Assembly (NCBI GenBank): GCA_036000105.1
Contig: DASYGE010000006.1
Span: 103,609 to 167,608, forward strand
Reading direction: 5' to 3'
Source: DASUBN01 sp036000105
GTDB taxonomy: Bacteria > Pseudomonadota > Gammaproteobacteria > Natronospirales > REEB76
Length of the DNA stretch: 64,000 bases
Positions 53,414-62,226 of this stretch are shown here, piece after piece. Under the pieces are notes generated by a model that did not search any database, was not told where the DNA came from, and saw only the letters and a program-made list of their open reading frames with translations. Position 1 is the first letter of the stretch. Every line of letters begins with the position of its first letter. The position numbers and the translations under genes are program-made.

Positions 53414-53968
53414 ATGGCCGCAGAAGACACTCCACTCTGCGATTTCGGCGCCAAGGCGCACGGATTCCATTTGCCCGGAGTGGACGGTCACGAGTGGGCG
53501 CTGCAGGACTGTCGTGGCGACAAAGCCACCCTCATCATGTTCATCTGCAACCACTGTCCCTATGTCATAGGTTCGATAGACCGCATCGTGGCGGCCTGCA
53601 GTGAGCTTGCCCACCACGGTGTCAAGGCCGTGGCCATCTGCTCCAACGATGCCGTGACCTATCCGGACGATTCCTTCGAGAACATGCGGCATTTCGCCAA
53701 GGCCCACCGATTCCCTTTCCCTTACCTGCATGACGAGAGCCAGGAAGTGGCGCGGGCCTATGGCGCCGTCTGCACCCCGGATTTCTTCGGCTACAACGGC
53801 CACCTGGAACTGCAATACCGTGGCCGGCTGGACGCGGGGCGTAACGCACCGCCGCCGACGGGTGCGAGACGTGAGCTGCATGACGCCATGCTGGAGATCG
53901 CCCGGGCCGGGCATGGGCCGAAGGAACAGATGGCGAGTGTGGGCTGCTCTATAAAGTGGAAGGCATGA
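53414..53968 (+). CDS. Thioredoxin-family (AhpC/Redoxin-like) protein
   Basis: 184 residues, no signal peptide, thioredoxin fold. Active-site region FICNHCPYVIGSIDRIVAAC: Cys at the first and fourth positions of CNHC, with the following Pro, as in the CNHCPYV group of bacterial thioredoxin-like proteins. AICSNDAVTYPDDSFENM and PYLHDESQEVARAYGAVCTP with cis-Pro are conserved in the same family. Probably a cytoplasmic disulfide reductase or peroxiredoxin relative; substrate unknown. Ribosome-binding site AAGGGAG. Confidence 0.88.
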   Translation: MAAEDTPLCDFGAKAHGFHLPGVDGHEWALQDCRGDKATLIMFICNHCPYVIGSIDRIVAACSELAHHGVKAVAICSNDAVTYPDDSFENMRHFAKAHRFPFPYLHDESQEVARAYGAVCTPDFFGYNGHLELQYRGRLDAGRNAPPPTGARRELHDAMLEIARAGHGPKEQMASVGCSIKWKA

Positions 53969-54232
53969 AGGACCCTGGCTGCAGGGTCACCGTAGGCTTT
54001 TTGCGGGATTTCTCCCGCCGTGGACGCGAAATCTCCCGGTGGTTTCCCCGTTTTAGGTGTATTTCGGCCTAAAACAGCGCCTCATCTCCATACTTCCTTG
54101 TTTTTGCTGTCTTTATCTTTCGCAGGATGGGATAATTCGCCGGTTGTTCTCAGCCTGCGATAGTGTGATGTCACCGACTGTAGTAATAACGAAGTGTTGA
54201 ATTTCATCAATCTTTAGAGAGAGTGTGTGCAA

Positions 54233-54529
54233 ATGGATCAGAAGAAACTATACGTCGGTAACTTCCCTTACTCCGTGGATGAGTCGCAGTTGCGTGGCAT
54301 CTTCGCCCAGTACGGCGAGATCTCCGAGCTCGCCATGATCATGGACCGTGACACCGGCCGCCCCAAGGGCTTCGGTTTCATCACCTTCGCCACCCAGGCG
54401 GCGGCTGAGAAGGCCCTCGAGCAGAACGGCAAGGATCTGGGCGGACGTCCGCTCAAGGTCAACATGGCTACCGAGAAGCCGCGCACTGGCGGCGGTGGTC
54501 CCCGCGGCGGTGGCGGCGGTCGTTGGTAA
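54233..54529 (+). CDS. Single-RRM glycine-rich RNA-binding protein
   Basis: 98 residues from the ATG at 54233 (GAGAGAG upstream); an in-frame GTG two codons earlier is less likely. One RRM: RNP2 KLYVGNFPYSV and RNP1 KGFGFITF, followed by a Gly/Arg tail (GGGGPRGGGGGRW). This is the cyanobacterial/plant GRP-like family of cold-inducible RNA chaperones found in many proteobacteria. The 264-bp region before it has no other gene and probably contains its promoter and a long leader, which for this family would suit cold regulation. Ends at a strong terminator. Confidence 0.92.
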   Translation: MDQKKLYVGNFPYSVDESQLRGIFAQYGEISELAMIMDRDTGRPKGFGFITFATQAAAEKALEQNGKDLGGRPLKVNMATEKPRTGGGGPRGGGGGRW

Positions 54530-54564
54530 GCTTGAACTGAGTCTGGACTGATTCAGATTCGTGG

Positions 54565-54594
54565 AAAGCCCCGCCGTAAGGCGGGGCTTTTTCA
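54565..54594 (+). terminator. Intrinsic terminator of the RRM gene
   Basis: Stem AAAGCCCCGCC/GGCGGGGCTTT with loop GTAA, then TTTTTC. The stem is perfect over 11 bp and ends 61 bases after the stop codon. Confidence 0.93.
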
Positions 54595-54646
54595 TTTCCG
54601 GTATCGGTCTATATGATGGGAGCGTGTGCAGAAACCCGGTGAGCCT

Positions 54647-55300
54647 ATGAGCAAGCCCATCCATTGCCGCTGGTATTTCGACCTCATCTCGCCTTTCTCC
54701 TACCTGCATCTCAAGCGGTTCCATAGGCTCCCGGCGCACCTGGAGATCGAGTATGTACCGGTGCTGTTCGCCGGCCTATTGAAGCACTGGGAGAACAAGG
54801 GCCCGGCAGAAGTACCGCCGAAGCGGGCCTATATGTACCGGTATCTCACCTGGCTGGGGCCGCATCTCGGCATCCCCTTCAAGATGCCGCCGACTCATCC
54901 ATTCAATCCTCTCCATGCGCTACGCCTGTTGATTGCCGCAGAGCCCACACGGGAACATGTGGAGACGGCCTTCGACATGATCTGGCGGGAGGGCAGGGAT
55001 CTCATGGCTCCCGAGAGCCTGGCGGAATTGGCCGGGCGATTGGGTGTGAAGGATATGCAGGCGGCCCTGGCGGACGAGGCGGTGAAGGGTAGGCTCAAAG
55101 CCAATACCGAGGAAGCCATCTCGAAAGAGGTATTCGGCGTGCCCAGCTTCCTCTTGGGTGACGCGCTCTTCTGGGGCCAGGATTCCCTGGATATGCTGCT
55201 CGATTACCTTAAAGATACGGCCCTCTTCGACACGCCTGAGATGCGCCGCGTGCATGCGCTGCCGGTGGCTGCCATGCGCCGCGAAATCTCCAAGCCCTGA
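54647..55300 (+). CDS. 2-hydroxychromene-2-carboxylate isomerase-family (DsbA-fold) protein
   Basis: 217 residues from the ATG at 54647 (ribosome-binding site GGTGAG). Kappa-class GST/HCCA-isomerase branch of the DsbA family: N-terminal WYFDLISPFSYLHLKRFHRL, in which Ser replaces the usual catalytic Cys as in this group, and C-terminal GVPSFLLGDALFWGQDSLDMLL. Glutathione-dependent isomerase is the family role, with the natural substrate unknown here since no naphthalene-degradation genes are present. It abuts the Mpg glycosylase start. Confidence 0.88.
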   Translation: MSKPIHCRWYFDLISPFSYLHLKRFHRLPAHLEIEYVPVLFAGLLKHWENKGPAEVPPKRAYMYRYLTWLGPHLGIPFKMPPTHPFNPLHALRLLIAAEPTREHVETAFDMIWREGRDLMAPESLAELAGRLGVKDMQAALADEAVKGRLKANTEEAISKEVFGVPSFLLGDALFWGQDSLDMLLDYLKDTALFDTPEMRRVHALPVAAMRREISKP

Positions 55301-55897
55301 ATGCGTCTGCGTCGCCTGCGTCGTAAAGAACTGCCGACTGCCACACTGGCGCTGGCCCGTTTCCTGATAGGCAAGACGCTGGTGCGCGACCTGCCGCGGG
55401 GCCGCATCATGGGGCGCATCGTGGAGACCGAAGCCTATCTGCCCTATGATGCCGCCTGCCATGCTTTCAAGGGAGCGACTCCGCGCAACGGTTCGCTGTT
55501 CCTGGAGCACGGTCACGCCTATGTGTATTTCATATACGGCAGCCATTTCATGCTGAACATCTGCAGTGAGAAGGCGGGCGTCGGGGCGGGGGTGTTGTTG
55601 CGCGCGGTGGAACCGCTGCAGGGGATCGAGCTCATGTACCGGCATCGCGGCCGCATGCCGCTGCGGGATCTGGCGCGCGGGCCCGGACGGCTGGCGGCCG
55701 CCTTCAAGGTCGATATGCACCTGGATGGCATGGATGTCACCGCCAGCGGCCCGCTGTGGCTAGGCACGGCCGTGCAACCGGTGGCAGCTGTCGGCCGCAG
55801 TGTGCGCATAGGCATCAGCCGCGACGCGCACCGACCGTGGCGGTTCTATGAGCGCGGCAACCCATATGTCAGCGGTCCGGGGATATTGCGCGCTTAG
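55301..55897 (+). CDS. DNA-3-methyladenine glycosylase (Mpg/AAG family)
   Basis: Excises alkylated purines in base-excision repair; 198 residues. AAG motifs: IMGRIVETEAYLPYDAACHAFKG with the catalytic Glu, YVYFIYGSHFMLNICSE, GVLLRAVEPLQG and LARGPGRLAAAF. The protein starts immediately after the stop of the DsbA-fold gene, so the two are probably co-translated. The family is mainly eukaryotic and Gram-positive, but is present in many proteobacteria. Confidence 0.93.
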   Translation: MRLRRLRRKELPTATLALARFLIGKTLVRDLPRGRIMGRIVETEAYLPYDAACHAFKGATPRNGSLFLEHGHAYVYFIYGSHFMLNICSEKAGVGAGVLLRAVEPLQGIELMYRHRGRMPLRDLARGPGRLAAAFKVDMHLDGMDVTASGPLWLGTAVQPVAAVGRSVRIGISRDAHRPWRFYERGNPYVSGPGILRA

Positions 55898-55936
55898 AGT
55901 ATTCCAGCAACCAAATGGATTTGCTAAAGTCTCCCC

Positions 55937-56611
55937 ATGAACAGCCAAGAGATGCTCCACGAAGCTGATTACCAGTTCCATCCCGGCGAGGAGATCTGGA
56001 ACACACTGCTGCATCTGATGGGCCTAGTGCTGGTCCTGGGTGCATTACCGGTGCTCCTCACCCTCGCCGCGGAACATGGCACAGTGCGTGAGGTGGTGAC
56101 CTTCAGCATCTACGGCGCGACTCTCGCGGCCCTGTATCTCGTCTCCACCCTCTATCATTACACCAAGCCCGGTGCCCTGAAGCGCGCGCTACGGCGTGCG
56201 GACCACATCACCATCTATTACCTGATCGCCGGCACCTATACGCCTTTCCTGCTGGTGGCCTTGGGTGGTGTGCTGGGATGGACCTTGTTCATCACTCTTT
56301 GGGCGCTCGCTATCACCGGCACCGTGTTCAAACTCAAGTTTGCTCACCGTTTCGAACTCTTCTCCACCCTCCTATATATAGCCAAGGGCTGGGTGGGTCT
56401 GGCGGTCATCGTGCCGCTCTATCACGCGTTGCCTCTGGCTTCCTTCGTGCTAGTGCTGGTGGGCGGGGTCTGTTACACCGTGGGCGTGCTGTTCTACACC
56501 TGGGAGAAACTGCGCTACAACCACGCCATCTGGCATTTCTTCTGCCTGGCGGGCAGCGTGACCCAGTTCATCGCGGTTTTCTTCCTGCTGGACCTGCCTC
56601 TGCCGATTTGA
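55937..56611 (+). CDS. Hemolysin III / PAQR-family membrane protein
   Basis: Seven-TM protein of the PAQR/hemolysin III family, 224 residues. The conserved metal site residues are visible: SxxxH in LVSTLYHYTKP, ADHITIYYLIAGTYTPF, and HxxxH-type in NHAIWHFFC. Despite the name, cytolysis is not established for most members; some act as ceramidase-like or ion-associated receptors. Ribosome-binding site weak. Same strand as the preceding Mpg gene, 39 bp gap. Confidence 0.91.
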   Translation: MNSQEMLHEADYQFHPGEEIWNTLLHLMGLVLVLGALPVLLTLAAEHGTVREVVTFSIYGATLAALYLVSTLYHYTKPGALKRALRRADHITIYYLIAGTYTPFLLVALGGVLGWTLFITLWALAITGTVFKLKFAHRFELFSTLLYIAKGWVGLAVIVPLYHALPLASFVLVLVGGVCYTVGVLFYTWEKLRYNHAIWHFFCLAGSVTQFIAVFFLLDLPLPI

Positions 56612-56694
56612 CCCCAAAGGCCCTGCTGCCGCGGAACCAAACCGGGGCCGGCCGCTCCAATCACCTGTGCCTCACGGCTCTAGCAGGTGAGTAC

Positions 56695-58059
56695 GTGGAA
56701 ACCATCCTGAAAGCACTGCGGTCGCCGCTCTGGCTGCTGCTGGGACTCTGCGTCCAGGCCGGCGCTGCATCGGCCACCGGCCAAGAAGCCTCCATCGCGA
56801 TCGGGCATTCGGTGGTGGCGCTCGATGGTCCCTGGAAGTTCCACACTGGCGACGATCCGCGCTGGGCCGAGCCGACCTTCGACGATTCCGCCTGGGAGAG
56901 CGTGGACCTCAGCGCGCCGCCCGACGCGAACGACGGCGACGTGGGCATCACGCCCTATACCTCCGGTTGGAGCTCCAAGGGGCATCCCGGTTACCAAGGC
57001 TACGCCTGGTATCGCCTGCGCTTTGCAGTGACCCCGCCCTCCGGTGAAACCCTGGCGCTACTCGGTCCCTGGGCGGTGGATAGCAGCTACCAGGTCTACG
57101 TCGGCGGCATACTGCTCGGTGGCGTGGGGGATTTCTCCGGCGCGACTCCTACTGCATACGGTTACCACTACCCGCGGTTCTTTGCGTTGCCGCCCGGATC
57201 CGCGGGCGGCGGAACCATGGCGATAGCTATCCGGGTGTGGATGGGTCCCTGGGGTGTGGCTGCTCCGGGCGCCGGGGGCATCCATATCGCTCCGGCGATC
57301 GGCGAGCGGGAAGCCATCACCGGCCAATACCGTCTGCAGTGGCTGAAGATCTTCGAAGGTTATGCAGTGGATGTGGTGCCGGCGCTGATGTTCTTCCTGG
57401 CGGTGATGATGGTCCTCAGCCTATGGCCCTTGGATCGCGCCGACCGGACCTATCCCTGGCTTGCGGCAGCGCTGCTATTCAGCGGGATCCAGCGGGGCAA
57501 CCAGGCATTCTTCTTCTGGTGGCAGATCGAGACGGTCCAGGGCTTCGTGATCTTCATCCTCGCGCTCACCAGCTCCTTGTGCCTGGGTACCTGGGTGATG
57601 GCCTGGCGTAGCTGGTTCAAGCTAGACACGCCCGTCTGGCTGCCGAGACTGGTGGCCGCGTTGATGGTGGTCTATGGGATCGCCCAGTTGCTGGCTCGCC
57701 CGTGGATGTTCCATGCCGCATTCCCCCATCCCGTGTCCACGGCGCTGCGTTACCTCATCAGCTGCGTGCATCTCGCTTTCCTGCTGATCTACCTGCTGAC
57801 GGCGTTCCAGGGCATACGCCGCCAGGGGCGCGAGGGCTGGTATGCGCTGCCGGCGATGCTCGCCATCGGCGTGGTGCTCTTCATCACGGAACTCGTGTTC
57901 CTGCACGTGCCCGGTATCTGGTTCCCCTTCGGCGTCGGCCTCTCCATCACCGAATGCGCGTCCGCGATCTTCGTGGTGCTGCTGTCCGGCTTGCTGCTAC
58001 GCCGCCTCTGGTCCCGTGCTTCCCGTAGTCCCCTCAACCCTTTGGAGTCCCGAGCATGA
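56695..58059 (+). CDS. Orphan jelly-roll plus 7TM receptor-like protein
   Basis: 454 residues from GTG at 56695 (AGGTGA ribosome-binding site); signal peptide to about ASATG. Periplasmic part (about 25-205) looks like a GH2-type sugar-binding jelly roll: WKFHTGDDPRWAEPTFDDSA, YQGYAWYRLRFAVTPPSG and DSSYQVYVGGILLGGVGDF. It is followed by seven TM helices and then a short tail (LWSRASRSPLNPLESRA). In 7TMR-type receptors this arrangement is normally followed by a kinase, GGDEF or PP2C output; here it is absent. The next gene overlaps its stop by four bases. Confidence 0.75.
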   Translation: METILKALRSPLWLLLGLCVQAGAASATGQEASIAIGHSVVALDGPWKFHTGDDPRWAEPTFDDSAWESVDLSAPPDANDGDVGITPYTSGWSSKGHPGYQGYAWYRLRFAVTPPSGETLALLGPWAVDSSYQVYVGGILLGGVGDFSGATPTAYGYHYPRFFALPPGSAGGGTMAIAIRVWMGPWGVAAPGAGGIHIAPAIGEREAITGQYRLQWLKIFEGYAVDVVPALMFFLAVMMVLSLWPLDRADRTYPWLAAALLFSGIQRGNQAFFFWWQIETVQGFVIFILALTSSLCLGTWVMAWRSWFKLDTPVWLPRLVAALMVVYGIAQLLARPWMFHAAFPHPVSTALRYLISCVHLAFLLIYLLTAFQGIRRQGREGWYALPAMLAIGVVLFITELVFLHVPGIWFPFGVGLSITECASAIFVVLLSGLLLRRLWSRASRSPLNPLESRA

Positions 58060-58550
58060 AAGCTGCCGTCCCCTTGTTTCCCATCATCGTCTTGTCTTCC
58101 GCCATCTATGGCGGCACCGCTTACGCCGGGCAGCCGGACTGCGCAGCCCTGCAGGCACCGAAGCAGAAGCTCGATGAAGACAGCGTGAGGCGCGCCGAGC
58201 GCACCTGGCTCGTCGCCGAGTTTCGCGGAGACACGGATACCGTCGCTTGCCTGTTGGAGCCGAACTACACCGAGATCAGCTTCGATGGCAGCATCCATGG
58301 CAAAGCACACATCCTCGAAGGTGCAGCCAAGGCCAAGGGCAGCACTAGGCCTATCCCTACGGTGGTGTGGACAGGCATCGTGGTGAACGGCAATTCAGCC
58401 ACGGCGTACAGCGTGCAGGACAAGCACGACATGAGCGGCAAGCCCGTGAAGCTGTTCTTCACGGACACCTTCATCTTCCACGACGGTGCCTGGCATCCCT
58501 ATTTCTCGGTGAATGCCAGCGCCGTGGCTGAACTGAAGATCAAGGACTAG
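58056..58550 (+). CDS. Exported SnoaL/NTF2-like protein
   Basis: 164 residues with signal peptide MKAAVPLFPIIVLSSAIYGG to about AYAG. Cone-shaped NTF2-like/DUF4440 fold: ERTWLVAEFRGDTDTVACLL, EPNYTEISFDGSIHGKAHIL and HDMSGKPVKLFFTDTFIFHD. Members are non-catalytic binding proteins or small isomerases. The start overlaps the 7TM gene (ATGA), so it may be its periplasmic partner. Convergent with the DUF4382 lipoprotein, seven bases between stops. Confidence 0.78.
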   Translation: MKAAVPLFPIIVLSSAIYGGTAYAGQPDCAALQAPKQKLDEDSVRRAERTWLVAEFRGDTDTVACLLEPNYTEISFDGSIHGKAHILEGAAKAKGSTRPIPTVVWTGIVVNGNSATAYSVQDKHDMSGKPVKLFFTDTFIFHDGAWHPYFSVNASAVAELKIKD

Positions 58551-58557
58551 ATGGGAG

Positions 58558-59445
58558 TCAAGGGAAATCCACTTCGGTGAAGAAACCGGTCGAGAGAGTC
58601 ACGGTCTGGGGTTCCGCGAAGGTGAGGCTGTCGGCCTTCGCAGGATCATCACCTGCGGCGCAGACCAGTGCCACGGTATAGGTCCCTGGGGTCAGGAAAT
58701 CCGCGGCGTACTTGTAGCTGCCCGTGAAACTGTCCAGGTACACGGCGGCCGTGGCCACCGGTTGCACTTTCGAGGTGGGATTGATGTCCACCGGGGTGAT
58801 ATTGCTTCCAGCATAGATATACGCCGCGGGATCGCAGGTGGGGGCGGTGACGGCGGTGGCGCCGATGAGGAAGGTGTTGCTGACGAAGCCTTCCATCGAT
58901 ACGACCTGGGAGTTATCCACGAGCCGCATGGCGGGCGTGAAATCGTAGGTGCCGGACGCCAGGGTGATGGACTTCCTGAGGTCGAAATCCACTGTGAGAC
59001 TGACTTCCTGGCCGGAACCGACATCGAAGCCGCTAACCAGCTTGAGCCCGGTCTGGTCGCCGCTGAGGATCACGAGCGGGTGCTGGCTGCCGTCGGCGAG
59101 CGTGATGCTGGATTTGCTCATGTCCACCATCAAGCGTATCCACTGATAGTGGCCGTGGGCGATGCCTTGCTGGTCCAGCAGTATGTTGAAATCATCGTCC
59201 TCATGCTGCAGGACGTCGATGCTCATGGGAGTGGGGAAGTCGTATTCCACCGGCGCCCCGGTGGCACCCTGGATCTGCACACCGGTGAAGTCGATGACCA
59301 CACTATCGGCGCCGTCCACGGGCGTATCGGCTACGAAGAGATCGATGACGGTGGGATTGCTGGATGAGTCCCAGCCGCAGCCGTTGAGTGACAAGAGAGC
59401 CGCGGCGGTGAGCACGAGCAGGATAGCCCTATGGCGTGTTTTCAT
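58558..59445 (-). CDS. DUF4382 lipoprotein 1
   Basis: 295 residues, signal peptide with lipobox cysteine at 23 (LSLNGC). DUF4382-type beta-rich protein: VADTPVDGADSVVIDFTGVQ, then alternating beta segments with GLKLVSGFDVGSGQEV and VDFDLRKSITLASGTYDFTP, and a carboxypeptidase-regulatory-like end. Ribosome-binding site AAGGAGG. Function unknown; the family is secreted or anchored in the outer envelope. It is a paralogue of the next gene, in the same direction. Confidence 0.85.
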   Translation of the reverse strand: MKTRHRAILLVLTAAALLSLNGCGWDSSSNPTVIDLFVADTPVDGADSVVIDFTGVQIQGATGAPVEYDFPTPMSIDVLQHEDDDFNILLDQQGIAHGHYQWIRLMVDMSKSSITLADGSQHPLVILSGDQTGLKLVSGFDVGSGQEVSLTVDFDLRKSITLASGTYDFTPAMRLVDNSQVVSMEGFVSNTFLIGATAVTAPTCDPAAYIYAGSNITPVDINPTSKVQPVATAAVYLDSFTGSYKYAADFLTPGTYTVALVCAAGDDPAKADSLTFAEPQTVTLSTGFFTEVDFP

Positions 59446-59582
59446 GGCATGCCTCCTTGGACGTCGGCCAAAGTACCGGCGCGGAAGGCCCGCGCCGGTA
59501 TGCAGAACATGTTTTCAAGTATAGACGCGCCTTCAGTCTCTCTTTGTAAGGGATTGTTTCACCGGATTACAGACCTGCAAGG

Positions 59583-60632
59583 TCAGGGGAAGTCCACTAT
59601 CGCAGTGGCATCCGACGTGACTGTCGCGTTCTTCGGCACCGTGAACGTCAACACATCTGCCGTGGCCGGGTTATCAGCCGCCGCGCAGACGAGGGCTACC
59701 GTATAGCTGCCGGGCGCCAGGAACCCGGCGCTATATACATAGTCACCGGACTCATCATCCAGCTTGACTGTGGCCGTGGCGGCCGGCTGTACCGTCGCTG
59801 TGGGGTTGATGTCCACCGGCACCACGTCGGCTCCCGCGTAGATATACGCTGCCGGCATGCAGGTGGGGTCCGTTATGGCGGTGGCACCGATCATGAAGGT
59901 GTTCGCCACGCTGCCGCTGATGTGGCCCACATCCAGGTTGTTCATCAGCCTTAGCACCGGCTTCAGGATGTACTGGCCGTTGGCGAGGATCACGGATCTC
60001 CTCAGATCGAAGTCTATGGTGAAGTTCACCACGCCACCCTCCGCCACTGTGAAGCCATGCACCAGCTTGAGCCCGGTCTCGTCATCGCTGGGGATGGTGA
60101 GCGTATGGAGGCTGCCGTCGGAGAGGGTGATGGTATTGCCGGTGGGAGCCACCATGAGGCGTATCCAGGCGTATCTGCCCGCAGGCAGGCTGATGCTGTT
60201 CAGCAGCGATGCGCTGTTGCCGCCCTGCTGCTGCATCAGGTCGATCTGCCGCGGCGTCGGGAAGGTGAAGCTGAGAGGATGGGGGCCGTTGCCGCCATCG
60301 TCAGCATCTCCATCGCTTGCGGAGGTGGCCGCAGATGGCGCGCTGCTGGTGCCGGAGGAAGGGGCACCATCGTTGTCCTCGTCGCCCTGCTCCATGCCAC
60401 CCGGATCGGCATCGTCGCCAGACTCCCGGCTCGAGTCCTCAGCGCCCGTCGGCTGTATCTCCACGCCGGTAAAGGTCACCACTACGCTGCTGGCGCCATC
60501 CACCGGTGTGTCGGTGATCGAGAGACTGAACATGCCGGATGGCGGACTCGAACTGGAGCCGTTGCATCCGGCGAACGTCATGGCGGTGACAGCGATGGAA
60601 AGAAGGAAACACCTGCTGATATAGGTACGCAT
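59583..60632 (-). CDS. DUF4382 lipoprotein 2 with an acidic insert
   Basis: 349 residues from the ATG at 60632 (GGGAGGTGCG ribosome-binding site), lipobox cysteine at 23 (TFAGC). Aligns with the downstream lipoprotein over its length: ITDTPVDGASSVVVTFTGVE, RYAWIRLMVAPTGNTITL and GSYTVALVCAADN. It differs by an Asp/Glu/Gly/Ser-rich insert at about 61-118 (GDDADPGGMEQGDEDNDG...), possibly a calcium or cation-binding or flexible spacer. The 137-bp gap to the paralogue has a 27-bp hairpin (59474-59500) and the ribosome-binding site of the next gene. Confidence 0.84.
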   Translation of the reverse strand: MRTYISRCFLLSIAVTAMTFAGCNGSSSSPPSGMFSLSITDTPVDGASSVVVTFTGVEIQPTGAEDSSRESGDDADPGGMEQGDEDNDGAPSSGTSSAPSAATSASDGDADDGGNGPHPLSFTFPTPRQIDLMQQQGGNSASLLNSISLPAGRYAWIRLMVAPTGNTITLSDGSLHTLTIPSDDETGLKLVHGFTVAEGGVVNFTIDFDLRRSVILANGQYILKPVLRLMNNLDVGHISGSVANTFMIGATAITDPTCMPAAYIYAGADVVPVDINPTATVQPAATATVKLDDESGDYVYSAGFLAPGSYTVALVCAAADNPATADVLTFTVPKNATVTSDATAIVDFP

Positions 60633-60816
60633 GATTCGCACCTCCCGATTTGCCAAACCTAGGGTCATGATTGCCCTTGATGGGGGTCAGGGATGTGAGG
60701 TGGGTCACGATAAGCAGCTCGTCAACAAGCCATATGTCCAAGAGAAGGGATTGGACATAATTTTTGTGCGCGCTTAATGTAGGGGAAATCTCAGCAACTC
60801 ACCACGGTTGGGCTAA

Positions 60817-61617
60817 GTGAAGATCAAGATCTGCCTCGCCGGCGCCGCCGGTCACGTAGGCCGGGAACTGGTGAAAGCTATCCTGGATGCAGATGATTTG
60901 CAGCTCGTGTCCGCCGTGGGCAAGACCAGCGCCGGAAAGAGACTTTCGGAGATCACGGGCGATGCCCGCGCAGGGATCGTGGTACACAAGAGTGTCGCGG
61001 AGGCACTGGCTGCCATGCCGGCGGACGTGTTCATCGATTACACGAAGTCGGATGCCGTGAAGGCCAACGTGCAGGCGGCCATCGCGGAAGGTTGTCACGC
61101 GGTGATCGGTACCTCCGGCCTCACGGATGCGGACTATAAAGAGATAGATGCTTGGGCGGCGCAGAAGGATGTGGGTGCGTTCGCCGCCGGTAACTTCTCC
61201 ATCACTGCCGCGCTCATGCAGCATTTCGCCGCCGAGGCGGCAGCCCATATGCCCCATTGGGAGATACTGGATTACGCCTCCGATGCCAAGCCCGATGCGC
61301 CCAGCGGCACGGCGCGGGAACTGGCCTATCAGCTGGCGGAGGTCGCTGAGCCTCGATGGACGGTGCCGGTAGCGGCTACCCAGGGGTTGAAGGAGAGCCG
61401 CGGTGCGACGCTGAACGGTTCCCAGATGCACTCCATCCGGGTGCCGGGTTTCTATTCCGCCATCCAGGCCATCTTTGGTGATGCAGGAGAGCGCATGGAA
61501 CTGCGCCACGAGTCTACGAGTTACGCGCCTTACGTGGCGGGTACCTTATTGGCTGCGCGCAAGATCTGGGGGTTCAAGGGTCTCAAGCGCGGGATGGCCA
61601 CGCTCCTGGAGTTATGA
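60817..61617 (+). CDS. dapB: 4-hydroxy-tetrahydrodipicolinate reductase, divergent subfamily
   Basis: Reduces the dihydrodipicolinate precursor in lysine and DAP synthesis. 266 residues; the GTG at 60817 is fixed because an in-frame TAA directly precedes it. Rossmann start CLAGAAGHVGRELVKAIL, then VLVDYT-like FIDYTKSDAVKANVQ and GTSGLTDADY. The substrate motif is DYASDAKPDAPSGTARELA, retaining the K-x-DAPSGTA part but lacking the paired His (normally HHxxK). C-terminal GSQMHSIRVPGF is typical of a divergent DapB branch. Not linked to carAB as canonical dapB often is. Confidence 0.85.
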   Translation: MKIKICLAGAAGHVGRELVKAILDADDLQLVSAVGKTSAGKRLSEITGDARAGIVVHKSVAEALAAMPADVFIDYTKSDAVKANVQAAIAEGCHAVIGTSGLTDADYKEIDAWAAQKDVGAFAAGNFSITAALMQHFAAEAAAHMPHWEILDYASDAKPDAPSGTARELAYQLAEVAEPRWTVPVAATQGLKESRGATLNGSQMHSIRVPGFYSAIQAIFGDAGERMELRHESTSYAPYVAGTLLAARKIWGFKGLKRGMATLLEL

Positions 61618-61620
61618 GCT

Positions 61621-62076
61621 TCAACCCTCTTTCTGAGGTGTGAACTCCGCGTAGTCGTTCGCTTTGGGCATCTTGCCGAAAGTCGCTTCCAGCTCCGCCG
61701 GCGCCGGGATCACTTTGCGGTTGACGAGGTCGAACCAGGCGCCCTGGCAATCGATGATGCAGGCCAGCTCCCCGTCCTGGCGGAAGACCCGGTGGCGGAT
61801 GCGCCAGTGCTTGCGGTTGGGGGAGATGCCCACGGCCTCACAACTCACCCGAATGGTCTCATTGGCGCGGATCTCGCGCACATACTTCAGGTCTTCCCGG
61901 AACAGGACGGGCCCCATCCTGAGCTTCATGAACTGCCCCAGGCCGAAGCCGTGCTCAGCCAGGAAGGCCACGCGGGCCTGGGCGCCGTAGTCGGCGTAGG
62001 CGCTGTGGCGTACGTGGCCGTTGGGGTCCAGGTCTGCCCAGCGGACCTCGAAGATCTTGGCGTAAGTGCTGCTCAT
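61621..62076 (-). CDS. Hotdog-fold acyl-CoA thioesterase
   Basis: 151 residues, single 4HBT domain: EVRWADLDPNGHVRHSAYADY, with the conserved Asp and the N-x-x-Y-type helix, and LACIIDCQGAWFDLVNRKVIPAP. YbgC/FadM-like, cleaving acyl-CoA or acyl-ACP. Substrate length not predictable. Convergent with dapB, three bases between stops; divergent from tkt across 150 bp. Confidence 0.9.
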   Translation of the reverse strand: MSSTYAKIFEVRWADLDPNGHVRHSAYADYGAQARVAFLAEHGFGLGQFMKLRMGPVLFREDLKYVREIRANETIRVSCEAVGISPNRKHWRIRHRVFRQDGELACIIDCQGAWFDLVNRKVIPAPAELEATFGKMPKANDYAEFTPQKEG

Positions 62077-62226
62077 AGAGCGTGTTCCCGGCGTGTTTTG
62101 GGGAGCGGCGCCGAGGAGCCCCGGGCCGGCGCATATTTTAACCCGTCAGAGCCCGAGTCTGGCCCTGCAGCTGTTGTCCCTGGGGGCTGTATCGGCGAAA
62201 ATACGCGCCCTTTCCCGGGAGCCCCC

